Shown here in pieces: positions 1-7,091 of a stretch of 10,176 bases of DNA. Where the stretch lies: contig DYIG01000046.1 in the NCBI GenBank assembly GCA_020723725.1, forward strand, positions 1 through 10,176. The letters are read 5' to 3'. The translations under genes were made by a program, and so were the position numbers. The notes under the pieces are model-generated. The model had not been told where the DNA came from and did not search any database. It saw only the letters and a program-made list of their open reading frames with translations. The number at the start of each line of letters is the position of its first letter. Position 1 is the first letter of the stretch. Source of the stretch: Thermaerobacter marianensis. GTDB taxonomy: Bacteria; Bacillota; Sulfobacillia; DYIH01; DYIG01.

Positions 1-50
1 CATAAAGTGCCACCCAAAATGGAACAAGCCCGAATTATTCACCGGACCAT

Positions 51-491
51 TTATCTGACCACCAGGACCGGGCAGTGTGCCAGGTTTGTTACGCGGTTGC
101 TGACGCTTCCCATAAGCAGGCCTTGGATTCTCCCTAGACCCCGTGAGCCCATAACGATCATATCGGCGGTTATTTCTTTGGCTACGTTAACTATCTCGGT
201 TGCAGGGTCACCCACGCTAACCATGACATTGGTTTTGATATGCTTGGGAAACAAACCTTCCGTTTCCTCCAACAATTCGCGTGCCTTCTGTCTTGCGCCT
301 GCTTCCAATTCATCGAGTATTTTCTGCCAGGTTGGTCCCCCTGTTTCAACTGAAACGTAACGGTAATCGAGGGGTTTAACAACGTGTAGGATGGTTATAT
401 CCATATCTTTTATCCCGCCGATAAGGTTGTTGAGGAAGCCGACAGCCTTCTCTGAACCCTCGGATCCATCGATAGCCAGGAGAACCTTCAT
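51..491 (-). CDS. Universal stress protein, UspA family (ATP-binding type)
   Basis: A 146-residue single-domain universal stress protein, the usual length for the family. It opens with the beta-strand motif MKVLLAIDGS, with the conserved Asp at residue 8. Near the C-terminus it carries the complete ATP-binding signature G-x2-G-x9-G-S (G115, G118, G128, S129), so by family knowledge it should bind ATP and resemble the MJ0577 class rather than the non-binding E. coli UspA class. It ends in the typical strand CPVLVVR. The start at 491 is chosen over an in-frame ATG at 539 because an AGGAGA ribosome binding site (501-506) lies 9 bases upstream and because the family begins at this strand. It is a cytoplasmic protein, probably a dimer. 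It is transcribed away from the nar operon. Usp genes often sit beside anaerobic respiration genes, but a direct link to nitrate metabolism is only an inference. The exact role is unknown. Confidence 0.93.
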   Translation of the reverse strand: MKVLLAIDGSEGSEKAVGFLNNLIGGIKDMDITILHVVKPLDYRYVSVETGGPTWQKILDELEAGARQKARELLEETEGLFPKHIKTNVMVSVGDPATEIVNVAKEITADMIVMGSRGLGRIQGLLMGSVSNRVTNLAHCPVLVVR

Positions 492-523
492 GGCCTCATC
501 TCTCCTTTCGCTCTTAAAAATGT

Positions 524-532
524 AGTATAACA
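524..532 (-). promoter_or_regulatory. Possible extended -10 promoter for the usp gene
   Basis: On the minus strand the bases read TGTTATACT, a TGn extension followed by a near-consensus -10 hexamer (TATACT at 524-529). The predicted transcription start would be near 517, giving a leader of about 25 bases before the ATG at 491. No good -35 hexamer is seen at the normal distance, which is common for extended -10 promoters. This is pattern matching only. Confidence 0.4.
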
Positions 533-749
533 CCTGCAATGGAATTAAGTGCTTTATAGAGCGAGGGACTTTTTATGTTATGTAGATGAGTGTTGATATC
601 TTAATCATTTCTTTACCTAAAATATAAAGTAAATAGTTATTAAACACGCTTTATGCCTGGGTTATTTCCTAGGGTGAAATCTAATAATGACACTTTATGA
701 CCATACAAGCCTCCGGTTTTATCCCGATGAAAATTAGATTAGTCAGTTC

Positions 750-755
750 TATAAT
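750..755 (+). promoter_or_regulatory. Candidate -10 element of the nar operon promoter
   Basis: A consensus TATAAT lies about 95 bases before the preferred cytochrome start (850) and 53 before the alternative one (808). At spacers of 16-18 bases upstream there is no TTGACA-like hexamer (the bases are ATGAAA or similar). A perfect -10 with a missing -35 suggests a promoter that needs an activator, as expected for an anaerobic or nitrate-responsive operon. The start site would be near 761-763. This is inference from sequence pattern. Confidence 0.35.
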
Positions 756-796
756 TCGCCGTGGGGGTAGTTTTGCCCCTGGTTAAATATTTTTTT

Positions 797-842
797 GGGG
801 AGGGGAGATGGATGCAGTCCAAAAAACTAATGGGAGGGGGAG
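797..842 (+). promoter_or_regulatory. Two purine-rich ribosome binding sites giving two possible cytochrome starts
   Basis: The first site, GGGGAGGGGAG (797-807), directly abuts the ATG at 808; its GGAGG core (799-803) is only 4 bases from that ATG. The second, a G/A-rich run at 832-842, places GGAG (839-842) 7 bases before the in-frame ATG at 850, a better spacing. The second start also gives a signal peptide of more usual length (39 rather than 53 residues). I therefore favour 850, without being able to exclude 808. Confidence 0.5.
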
Positions 843-849
843 AAGATCG

Positions 850-1398
850 ATGGTAGCAGTGTTGGAGAGCAAAGGTTTTCTAAGCAGCAGGTTGTTTTTG
901 GCAGTAGCAATCATTGTTTGCCTTGTTGTCCTCGGGTGTGTAGTTAGCCCTAATACGGCTTGGGCAGCCGATGCCAACACGGGCAAGGCGCTGTTTACCG
1001 GCGAGGTCATGTTTCAAAATAGAGGGGCTGCATGTATCGCCTGCCACAATGTTGAGAGTTTGGGCTCATTGGGCGGTGGGGCATTAGGTTTTGACCTGTC
1101 TAAGTATGCAGGTGGCTCAGCAAGTGCCCTTTCAGCAATATTAAAGAGCCCGCAGTTCCCCGTTATGAAAGACCTCTTCGCCGACAGGCCTCTCACTGAG
1201 GACGAAATCAGCAGCCTCGTAGCGTACTTTGAATCCATGCCCCAGCCAGCCAATCCGATCCAAGGTCCAGCACCCGCTGGTTCATTCCCGTTCATTGGGA
1301 TTGCCGGATTGATTGTATTCTTGATTATTGCCTCAATCGCTTGGGCTGGCCGTCTCAGAGGGGTTCGTATTCCGCTTGTGGGGGGGGCGACTAGATGA
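850..1398 (+). CDS. Membrane-anchored mono-heme cytochrome c, first gene of the nar operon
   Basis: From the ATG at 850 the protein has 182 residues (196 from the alternative ATG at 808). Residues 1-39 form a Sec signal peptide: a basic start, a hydrophobic core at about 15-32, and an AWA cleavage site before A40. The mature part is a small class I cytochrome c domain with a single heme-binding CIACH (C62, C65, H66). M106, in PVMKDL just before the last helix, is the likely sixth iron ligand. A Pro/Ala linker leads to one transmembrane helix (about 147-167) followed by RLRGVR, which should anchor the C-terminus in the cytoplasm and leave the heme outside. The stop overlaps the narG start as ATGA, so the gene belongs to the operon. 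It probably exchanges electrons with the NarI b hemes. NarC of Thermus holds the same operon position but is a diheme protein as far as I recall, so the symbol narC is not assigned. A lipobox-like LGC at residues 28-30 is seen but judged less likely than the AWA site. Confidence 0.88.
   Translation: MVAVLESKGFLSSRLFLAVAIIVCLVVLGCVVSPNTAWAADANTGKALFTGEVMFQNRGAACIACHNVESLGSLGGGALGFDLSKYAGGSASALSAILKSPQFPVMKDLFADRPLTEDEISSLVAYFESMPQPANPIQGPAPAGSFPFIGIAGLIVFLIIASIAWAGRLRGVRIPLVGGATR
1380..1387 (+). repeat. G8 homopolymer at the cytochrome/narG junction
   Basis: Eight consecutive G residues end 7 bases before the narG ATG, inside the last codons of the cytochrome gene. The run lies where the narG ribosome binding site should be, and no GGAGG-type site is present there, so it may act as that site. 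One extra G would bring the cytochrome frame to the TAG at 1392-1394. One lost G would let it read past the normal stop. Confidence 0.7.
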
Positions 1399-4300
1399 GT
1401 GGTTGGATAAGAGACATTGTTGATCCTAAAACCAGGCAATGGGAAGAATTTTACCGTAACAGATGGCAGTTCGACCGTATGGTTCGAAGCACCCACGGCG
1501 CCAACTGCACCGGTAGCTGCTCCTGGATGGTCTATGTTAAAGATGGTCTGATTACGTGGGAAATGCAGGCCTTCGACTACCCGCTGCTTGAACACGGGCT
1601 GCCTCCATACGAGCCGCGTGGGTGCCAGCGTGGTATCTCCGCTTCCTGGTATATATACAGCCCGATCCGTGTAAGGTACCCGTACATTCGTGGCGCCTTA
1701 ATGGATCTGTGGCGCGAAGCAAGGAGCAGGAACTCTGACCCGGTGGAGGCCTGGCGCTCCATAGTGGAGAACCCGCAGTCTCGCACCCGCTACCAGCAGG
1801 CTCGCGGCAAGGGCGGATTCCGTCGCTCCAGTTGGGATGAGGCGCTTGAAATCATTGGCGCCGCTGTAATCCATACGATTAAGAAATGGGGATCGGACAG
1901 GATCCTCGGCTTCTCCCCAATTCCTGCTATGTCACAGGTAAGTTATGCTGCCGGCTACCGCTTTCTGCAGCTGATCGGTGGTTTCGGTGTCAGCTTCTAT
2001 GACTGGTACTGCGACCTTCCGCCTGCTGAACCGGAGGTTTGGGGTGACCAGACCGACACCTCGGAGAGTGCGGACTGGTACAACGCCAAGTTCCTGGTTT
2101 CCTACGGTGCGAACCTGAACATGACCCGTACCCCATGCGTGCATTTTGCCGCTGAGGCGAAGCATGCCGGCACCAAGTTCGTGGTTCTTGCTCCGGACTT
2201 CAGCATGGTAGCCAAGTATTCCGACTGGTGGATCCCCGTCAAGGCCGGTACGGACAACGCGTTCTGGAACGGTGTAACGCATGTCCTGCTCAAGGAGTTC
2301 TGGGTTGACCGCCAGGTTCCGTATTTCGTTAATTACGTTAAACAGTACACCGACTCGCCGTTCCTGGTGAAACTCGAGAAGACCAATAACGGGTATGAAC
2401 CCTCCAGGCTGCTCACCGCTGCTGAGCTGGCCGAATATAAGGATCTTGAAAACGCCGACTTCAAGTTCCTTGCCGTTGATGGCAAGACCGGCAAGATCGT
2501 TCCGCCGATGGGTACCATTGGGTATCGCTGGGCTAAGAGCGAGGCCGATCAGGGCAAGTGGAACCTGAACCTGAAGAATGGTGTCGACTCCTCCGAGATC
2601 GACCCGGTTCTTACCCTAATCGATAAGAATGATGGCGTAATCGACGTTAACATCAGGGAGTACGGCAACAACGCTGTTTATAAACGCGGCGTGCCGGTCC
2701 TTAACGTGGATACCACTGACGGAAAGGTTGCCGTCACCACCGTATTCGATCTCCTCATGGCCCATTATGGTGTGCCGCGCGGTCTGTCCGGTGACTACCC
2801 GCGGAACTACGATGATGACAAGGGTTACACCCCGGCATGGCAGGAGAAGTTCACTGGCATCGGTCGGAGCACTGTAATCCGCTTCGCCCGCGAGTGGGGA
2901 ATCACCGCCGAGAAAACCAACGGTAAGTGTATGGTTATCGTCGGCGCCGCTATCAACCACTGGTATCACAACAACCTGAACTACCGTTCAGCCATGGCAG
3001 CCCTCATGGTGACTGGTTGCGTCGGCCGGAACGGCGGTGGCCTCAACCACTACGTCGGTCAGGAGAAGCTGGCGGCTCAGGCCTCCTGGGTTCCGATAGC
3101 CATGGCCCGCGACTGGGTTGGACCGCCCCGCCTGCAGCAGGGTCCGATTTGGCACTATGTCAACTCCGATCAGTGGAGGTATGACAGCGGCTACGCCGAT
3201 TACGATAGCCTGCCTGGCCTAAGGCCTGATCTAACCAAGGGACACACGATTGATCACATCATTCGTGCCGTTCGCTTGGGATGGATGCCGTTCTATCCGC
3301 AGTTCAACAAGCCAAATCCGGAGATCGTAAAGGACGCCGTTAATGCCGGCGCCAAGACGGATGAAGAGATTATTAAACACGTTGTTGGACAGCTTAAGGA
3401 CCGCAAGCTGCGCTTCGCGGTTGAAGACCCGGATGCTCCGGAGAACTGGCCTCGCGTCTGGTTCATATGGCGCGGAAATGCCATGATGTCCAGCGCCAAG
3501 GGGCATGAGTTCTTCCTTAAGCATTACCTCGGCACCCACACCAATACCATCGCCGAGGAGCTGGCCAAGGGTAAGACCAGCGATGTTGAGTGGCGCAACG
3601 AGGCGCCGCGCGGCAAGATGGACCTTGTCGTCGACCTCAACTTCCGTATGGATACCACAGCCCTCTATTCCGACATCGTGCTGCCAGCCGCTCACTGGTA
3701 TGAGAAGGCGGACCTCAACTCGACCGACCTGCACTCCTACTACAACGTCCTCGGTCAGGCGGTCCCGCCGGCCTGGGAGGCCCGTAACGACTGGGAGATC
3801 TTCAAGGCTTTTGCCAAGAAGGTTAGCGAGCTTGCTGTTACTCACCTGCCCAAACCCGTTCGCGACCTGCACTACTCCCCGCTTTCTCACGACACCGTTG
3901 ACGAGCTTGCGCAGCGCACGGTTAAGGACTGGAGCAAGGGCGAGTGCGAGCCGATTCCAGGCAAGACCATGGGTAAGCTCAGCCTCAACGAGCGTGACTA
4001 TACCCAGATTTACAACAAGTACATTTCCTTTGGTCCTCTCGTCAAGAAGACGGGTCTGGGCGCTCACGGCGCCAGCTTCTCGTGCGAAGATGACTACGAG
4101 GAATGGAAGGTTGTTGCTCCGACCGTTGAATGGGGCGGCGAGAAGTATCCCTCCTTCAATGACCCGATTGATGTGTGTAACGCTATCCTCCGGTTTGCGC
4201 CGGAATCCGATGGCGAGATAAACTACAAGGCCTGGAAGAACCACGAGAAGAAGACCGGTTTGGAACTCGCCGAGAAGCTGGGCGGCCCCACCCGGAGCGT

Positions 4301-5024
4301 AAGGTATACCTACTGGGATGCTCAGGCCCAGCTGCGTCGCTTGCTTACCACGCCGTGTTGGACCGGTGATACGCTGAATGGTCGTGCCTATGCTCCCTTC
4401 TGTATACAGATAGATCATAAGGTTCCGTTCAGGACGCTTACCGGGCGTCAACACTTCTACATCGACCACGAGATGTATATTGCCTGGGGCGAGATGATGC
4501 CAACCTTCAAGCCGAAGCCGACCCCGCAGCAGTACGGCGATCTTATCAAGACCAAGAAGGAAGGCAATGAGCTGATGCTCAACTACCTGACGCCGCACGG
4601 CAAGTGGCATATCCACTCCACCTACGGCGACACCCTGCGTATGCTTACGTTGTCCCGCGGTATTGAGCCGGTCTGGATCAACGACAAGGACGCGGCATCT
4701 GTCGGTATCAAGGACAATGACTGGGTGGAGGTCCACAACGATAACGGTGTCATGTGCACCAGGGCCTGTGTGAGTGCACGTATACAGCCCGGCACCTGCA
4801 TCATCTACCACTCGCCCGAACGCACCTATACTCAGCCGAAGTCGGTGATACGTGGCATGCGCCGCGGCGGTGGTCACAATAGCCTTACGCGCGTCCGCCT
4901 CAAGCCGCTGCTTCTTTGCGGTGGTTACGGGCAGTTCACCTACCACTTCAACTACTGGGGTCCAACCGGTATCAACAGGGATACGCACGTCCTGATCCGG
5001 AAGATGGACCGGGTAGAATTCTAA
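1395..5024 (+). CDS. narG: Respiratory nitrate reductase (or nitrite oxidoreductase) alpha subunit, NarG/NxrA type
   Basis: A 1209-residue catalytic subunit of the DMSO reductase superfamily (E. coli NarG has 1247). It reduces nitrate to nitrite, or in nitrite oxidisers does the reverse, at a molybdenum-bis-MGD centre. The FS0 cluster ligands are all present with E. coli spacing: H34, C38, C42 and C77 (HGANCTGSC then EPRGCQRG). N37 and R79 match E. coli Asn52 and Arg94. D207 in YCDLPPA corresponds to the Mo ligand Asp222 at exactly the expected distance. Similarity continues through GFSPIPAMS, SADWYN, NHWYHNNLNYR, GHYVGQEKL-like and PHGKWHIHSTY segments to the C-terminus, so the gene is full length. 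The start is forced: an in-frame TAG sits directly before the ATG. The N-terminus has no twin-arginine signal, so the protein should stay in the cytoplasm. The start overlaps the cytochrome stop (ATGA). The direction of the reaction cannot be read from the sequence. Confidence 0.96.
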   Translation: MSGWIRDIVDPKTRQWEEFYRNRWQFDRMVRSTHGANCTGSCSWMVYVKDGLITWEMQAFDYPLLEHGLPPYEPRGCQRGISASWYIYSPIRVRYPYIRGALMDLWREARSRNSDPVEAWRSIVENPQSRTRYQQARGKGGFRRSSWDEALEIIGAAVIHTIKKWGSDRILGFSPIPAMSQVSYAAGYRFLQLIGGFGVSFYDWYCDLPPAEPEVWGDQTDTSESADWYNAKFLVSYGANLNMTRTPCVHFAAEAKHAGTKFVVLAPDFSMVAKYSDWWIPVKAGTDNAFWNGVTHVLLKEFWVDRQVPYFVNYVKQYTDSPFLVKLEKTNNGYEPSRLLTAAELAEYKDLENADFKFLAVDGKTGKIVPPMGTIGYRWAKSEADQGKWNLNLKNGVDSSEIDPVLTLIDKNDGVIDVNIREYGNNAVYKRGVPVLNVDTTDGKVAVTTVFDLLMAHYGVPRGLSGDYPRNYDDDKGYTPAWQEKFTGIGRSTVIRFAREWGITAEKTNGKCMVIVGAAINHWYHNNLNYRSAMAALMVTGCVGRNGGGLNHYVGQEKLAAQASWVPIAMARDWVGPPRLQQGPIWHYVNSDQWRYDSGYADYDSLPGLRPDLTKGHTIDHIIRAVRLGWMPFYPQFNKPNPEIVKDAVNAGAKTDEEIIKHVVGQLKDRKLRFAVEDPDAPENWPRVWFIWRGNAMMSSAKGHEFFLKHYLGTHTNTIAEELAKGKTSDVEWRNEAPRGKMDLVVDLNFRMDTTALYSDIVLPAAHWYEKADLNSTDLHSYYNVLGQAVPPAWEARNDWEIFKAFAKKVSELAVTHLPKPVRDLHYSPLSHDTVDELAQRTVKDWSKGECEPIPGKTMGKLSLNERDYTQIYNKYISFGPLVKKTGLGAHGASFSCEDDYEEWKVVAPTVEWGGEKYPSFNDPIDVCNAILRFAPESDGEINYKAWKNHEKKTGLELAEKLGGPTRSVRYTYWDAQAQLRRLLTTPCWTGDTLNGRAYAPFCIQIDHKVPFRTLTGRQHFYIDHEMYIAWGEMMPTFKPKPTPQQYGDLIKTKKEGNELMLNYLTPHGKWHIHSTYGDTLRMLTLSRGIEPVWINDKDAASVGIKDNDWVEVHNDNGVMCTRACVSARIQPGTCIIYHSPERTYTQPKSVIRGMRRGGGHNSLTRVRLKPLLLCGGYGQFTYHFNYWGPTGINRDTHVLIRKMDRVEF

Positions 5025-5034
5025 GGAGGGAGGG
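5024..5034 (+). promoter_or_regulatory. Strong ribosome binding site for narH
   Basis: AGGAGGGAGGG begins on the last base of the narG stop codon and ends 6 bases before the narH ATG at 5041. It is the longest purine-rich site in the operon and lies in the only gap between its genes (16 bases). This fits re-initiation at high level, so that NarG and NarH are made in balanced amounts. Confidence 0.7.
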
Positions 5035-5040
5035 TCGGTC

Positions 5041-6534
5041 ATGGACGTACGCGCACAAGTATCGATGGTGTTTCACCTCGACAAATGCATAGGGTGCCAC
5101 ACGTGTAGCATCGCCTGTAAGAACATCTGGACGGATCGCAAGGGCGCTGAGTACATGTGGTGGAACAACGTGGAGACCAAACCCGGCACGGGTTACCCCA
5201 CGCTCTGGGAAGACCAGAACAAATACAAGGGCGGCTGGGTGCTGAAGAATGGCGAGCCCAGGCTTCGCGCAACCGACAAGCTGCGCGGCTTTGCCAACAT
5301 CTTCTTCAACCCTTATCTGCCGAGCCTTGATGACTACTATGAACCCTGGACCTACAGGTATGAGGATCTGTTCGATGCTCCTGAAGGCGACGATCAGCCC
5401 ACGGCTCGTCCGATATCGCTTGTAACCGGTCAGCCGGTCAACATAGATGCCGGACCGAACTGGGACGACGACCTCAGCGGCAGCCCGGTATATGCCGAGA
5501 ACGACATCAACCTGGAAGGCCTTTCGGCTCAAGAGAAGGAACAGCTCTTTGAGTTGGAGCGCATCATGTTCTTCTACCTGCCGCGTATCTGCAACCACTG
5601 CCTCAACCCGGGTTGCATCGGCGCCTGCCCTGCCGGCGCTGTTTACAAGCGTGGTGAAGACGGCATCGTTCTCATCAGCCAAGAGAAGTGCCGCGGTTGG
5701 AGGTTCTGCATCTCCGGCTGTCCGTACAAGAAGGCGTACTACAACTGGAATGCCGGCAAGTCCGAGAAGTGTATCCTCTGCTTCCCGCGTCTGGAGAGCG
5801 GCTGGCCTCCGGCTTGCTTCCACTCCTGCGTAGGCCGCATCCGTTATCTGGGTGTGGTGCTCTATGACGCCGATCAGATCCATGACACTCTTAAGACCCG
5901 CGACGAGGATCTGGTTGAGGCCCACAGGAGGATTATCCTGGATCCGTTCGATCCCAACGTCATTGCTGCCGCAAGGCAGAACGGCATTGCCGATGACTGG
6001 ATCGAGTCGGCCCAGAAGTCGCCTGTTTATAAGTTCGTCAAGGTGTGGCAGATCGCATTCCCGCTGCACATTGAATTCCGTACCCTGCCGATGCTCTTCT
6101 ACGTGCCACCGCTTACGCCGGTTGTTGCTAACGTCAAGGGTGGTAACTTCGACGTCGTGCAGGATGATATCCTGAACTCCATTGACAATGCTCGTGCCCC
6201 AATTCGCTACCTGGCCAACATGTTTTCAGCCGGTAATGAAGAGGTGCTCAAGCGCGGTCTGCGTAAGATGTATGCCGTACGTTACTACATGCGGCTCAAG
6301 ACCGTCGGCGATGTCAGTGAGGCCATGGTGACTCAGATGCTGAGGAGCGCCAACATGACTGCGGAGGAAGCGGAGGATATATACAGGATGACCACCATTC
6401 CTACTTTCCAGGAACGGTTCATTATTCCGCCGTACACCCGCGAGTACACTGCGGAGCTCTTCGAACATCCGTATGATTACAAGGCCAGGACCGGCTTTGG
6501 AGTTAGGAAGTCCTTTACCAGGAGGGGTGCATGA
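5041..6534 (+). CDS. narH: Nitrate reductase (nitrite oxidoreductase) beta subunit, four iron-sulfur clusters
   Basis: A 497-residue electron-transfer subunit (E. coli NarH has 512). It carries electrons between NarI heme and NarG. All four cysteine groups are present at the same residue numbers as in E. coli NarH: C16/C19/C22/C26; C184/C187/C192/C196; C217, C223, C227; and C244/C247/C259/C263. In the third group the position of the second Cys is W220 (CRGWRFCISGC), the hallmark of the [3Fe-4S] cluster in this family, so the protein should hold three [4Fe-4S] and one [3Fe-4S] cluster. Other conserved blocks are NNVETKPG near residues 40-50, DDYYEPW and GRIRYLGV. It has no signal peptide, consistent with a cytoplasmic NarGH arm. 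The C-terminus is slightly shorter than in E. coli. The stop overlaps the narJ start as ATGA. Confidence 0.96.
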   Translation: MDVRAQVSMVFHLDKCIGCHTCSIACKNIWTDRKGAEYMWWNNVETKPGTGYPTLWEDQNKYKGGWVLKNGEPRLRATDKLRGFANIFFNPYLPSLDDYYEPWTYRYEDLFDAPEGDDQPTARPISLVTGQPVNIDAGPNWDDDLSGSPVYAENDINLEGLSAQEKEQLFELERIMFFYLPRICNHCLNPGCIGACPAGAVYKRGEDGIVLISQEKCRGWRFCISGCPYKKAYYNWNAGKSEKCILCFPRLESGWPPACFHSCVGRIRYLGVVLYDADQIHDTLKTRDEDLVEAHRRIILDPFDPNVIAAARQNGIADDWIESAQKSPVYKFVKVWQIAFPLHIEFRTLPMLFYVPPLTPVVANVKGGNFDVVQDDILNSIDNARAPIRYLANMFSAGNEEVLKRGLRKMYAVRYYMRLKTVGDVSEAMVTQMLRSANMTAEEAEDIYRMTTIPTFQERFIIPPYTREYTAELFEHPYDYKARTGFGVRKSFTRRGA

Positions 6535-7091
6535 CCTTGGACCAACGCCGCCAGGCATATAACCTCCTGGCCGATATTCTGGAGTATCCGGGACCGGATT
6601 ATGCGGAGAAGGTACGCGATTGCCTTGAGCTTTTAGAGGGATTGGAACCGGATGCGGCAGAACATCTGAAGGAGTTCCTGGCGTATGTCGAGAGCGTGCC
6701 TTTAGGCCGCCTTCAGGAGGTCTATATAGCGACGTTCGAGATAGGAGGTATCTGCGCGCCAAACATCGCCTATCACCTGTTGGGTGAAGGGACGAAGCAG
6801 ACTGCCTTCATGGTCAAGGTCAAGGAAGCCCTTAGGGAACACGGGATTGACAGCGGCACAGAAATGCCTGACCATCTGCCATTGGCGCTAAAACTGGTGG
6901 CAGTAATGAGGGACGATGGGGACGCGGCATCCTTTATAGAGGAATGCCTCGTTCCCGCCCTCCAGCGGATGACGATACCGTTCAGGAATGAGCGGTCACC
7001 GTATTCGAGGGTCATCCGGGCAACTCTGGCTGTTGTTAAAAATGATGAACGGAAGCTAATGGAGTATTCGGGAGGTGTTAATGGTGACTGA
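6531..7091 (+). CDS. narJ: Nitrate reductase assembly chaperone (molybdenum cofactor insertion), NarJ/TorD family
   Basis: A 186-residue helical protein, shorter than E. coli NarJ (236). It is recognised by its operon place and by conserved pieces: an N-terminal helix ending LLADILEYP (12-20), the YHLLGEGTKQ segment (about 81-90) followed by a basic helix, and the chaperone signature PDHLPL (113-118). Members of this family bind apo-NarG, time the insertion of the Mo cofactor and the FS0 cluster, and hold back membrane attachment until the subunit is complete. They are not part of the final enzyme. The ATG overlaps the narH stop by 4 bases and is served by AGGAGGGG at 6520-6527. The 3' end overlaps narI by 11 bases, so the two are translationally coupled. 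Confidence 0.9.
   Translation: MTLDQRRQAYNLLADILEYPGPDYAEKVRDCLELLEGLEPDAAEHLKEFLAYVESVPLGRLQEVYIATFEIGGICAPNIAYHLLGEGTKQTAFMVKVKEALREHGIDSGTEMPDHLPLALKLVAVMRDDGDAASFIEECLVPALQRMTIPFRNERSPYSRVIRATLAVVKNDERKLMEYSGGVNGD
7070..7075 (+). promoter_or_regulatory. Ribosome binding site that fixes the narI start
   Basis: GGGAGG sits 5 bases before ATG 7081. An in-frame GTG at 7075 overlaps this site and so could not use it. The ATG at 7081 is therefore chosen as the start of narI, two codons later than the longest reading frame allows. Confidence 0.65.

Larger units (their letters stand above)
492..849. other. AT-rich divergent control region between usp and the nar operon
   Basis: This stretch holds no convincing gene. 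It is clearly richer in A and T than the flanking coding DNA and separates two divergently transcribed units, so it should hold both promoters. Visible elements are an extended -10 for usp (524-532), a TATAAT (750-755) facing the nar operon, and imperfect dyads. The dyads are TGAT-N6-ATCA at 594-607, ATTTC-N7-GAAAT at 664-680, and TTTAT-N4-ATGAA at 718-731. The third has the overall layout of an FNR site (TTGAT-N4-ATCAA) but lacks its key inner G and C. The first has FNR-like half sites with 6 bases between them instead of 4. None is good enough to name a regulator. I see no tRNA, riboswitch core or small ORF with a ribosome binding site. The last 42 bases may be coding if the cytochrome starts at 808. 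Confidence 0.6.

Noticed and set aside
7..360. A 117-codon plus-strand frame opposite usp
   Set aside because: The minus strand carries the full UspA motif set; this frame is its shadow.
594..607. FNR box TGAT...ATCA
   Set aside because: The half sites are separated by 6 bases instead of the 4 required, so it is not called as an FNR site.
551..700. Repeated CTTTAT words (552-557, 649-654, 693-698) and a 9-base inverted match between positions 1-9 and 691-699
   Set aside because: The repeats are short, unevenly spaced and in AT-rich DNA, so chance is the simplest explanation.
761..796. A GGGG/CCCC hairpin followed by a T-run, looking like a terminator or attenuator
   Set aside because: The stem is only 4 pairs and the T-run starts about 12 bases after it, too far for intrinsic termination.
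3505..4221. A 238-codon plus-strand frame inside narG
   Set aside because: The product is a low-complexity Ser/Thr/Arg-rich sequence in an alternate frame of narG, typical of a shadow.
3231..5042. A 603-codon open frame on the minus strand opposite narG
   Set aside because: It lies wholly antisense to strongly conserved narG sequence, its translation shows no family motif, and long antisense frames are expected in GC-rich, codon-biased genes.
4972..6069. A 365-codon minus-strand frame across narG/narH
   Set aside because: It is antisense to conserved iron-sulfur motifs of NarH, with no recognisable domain or ribosome binding site.
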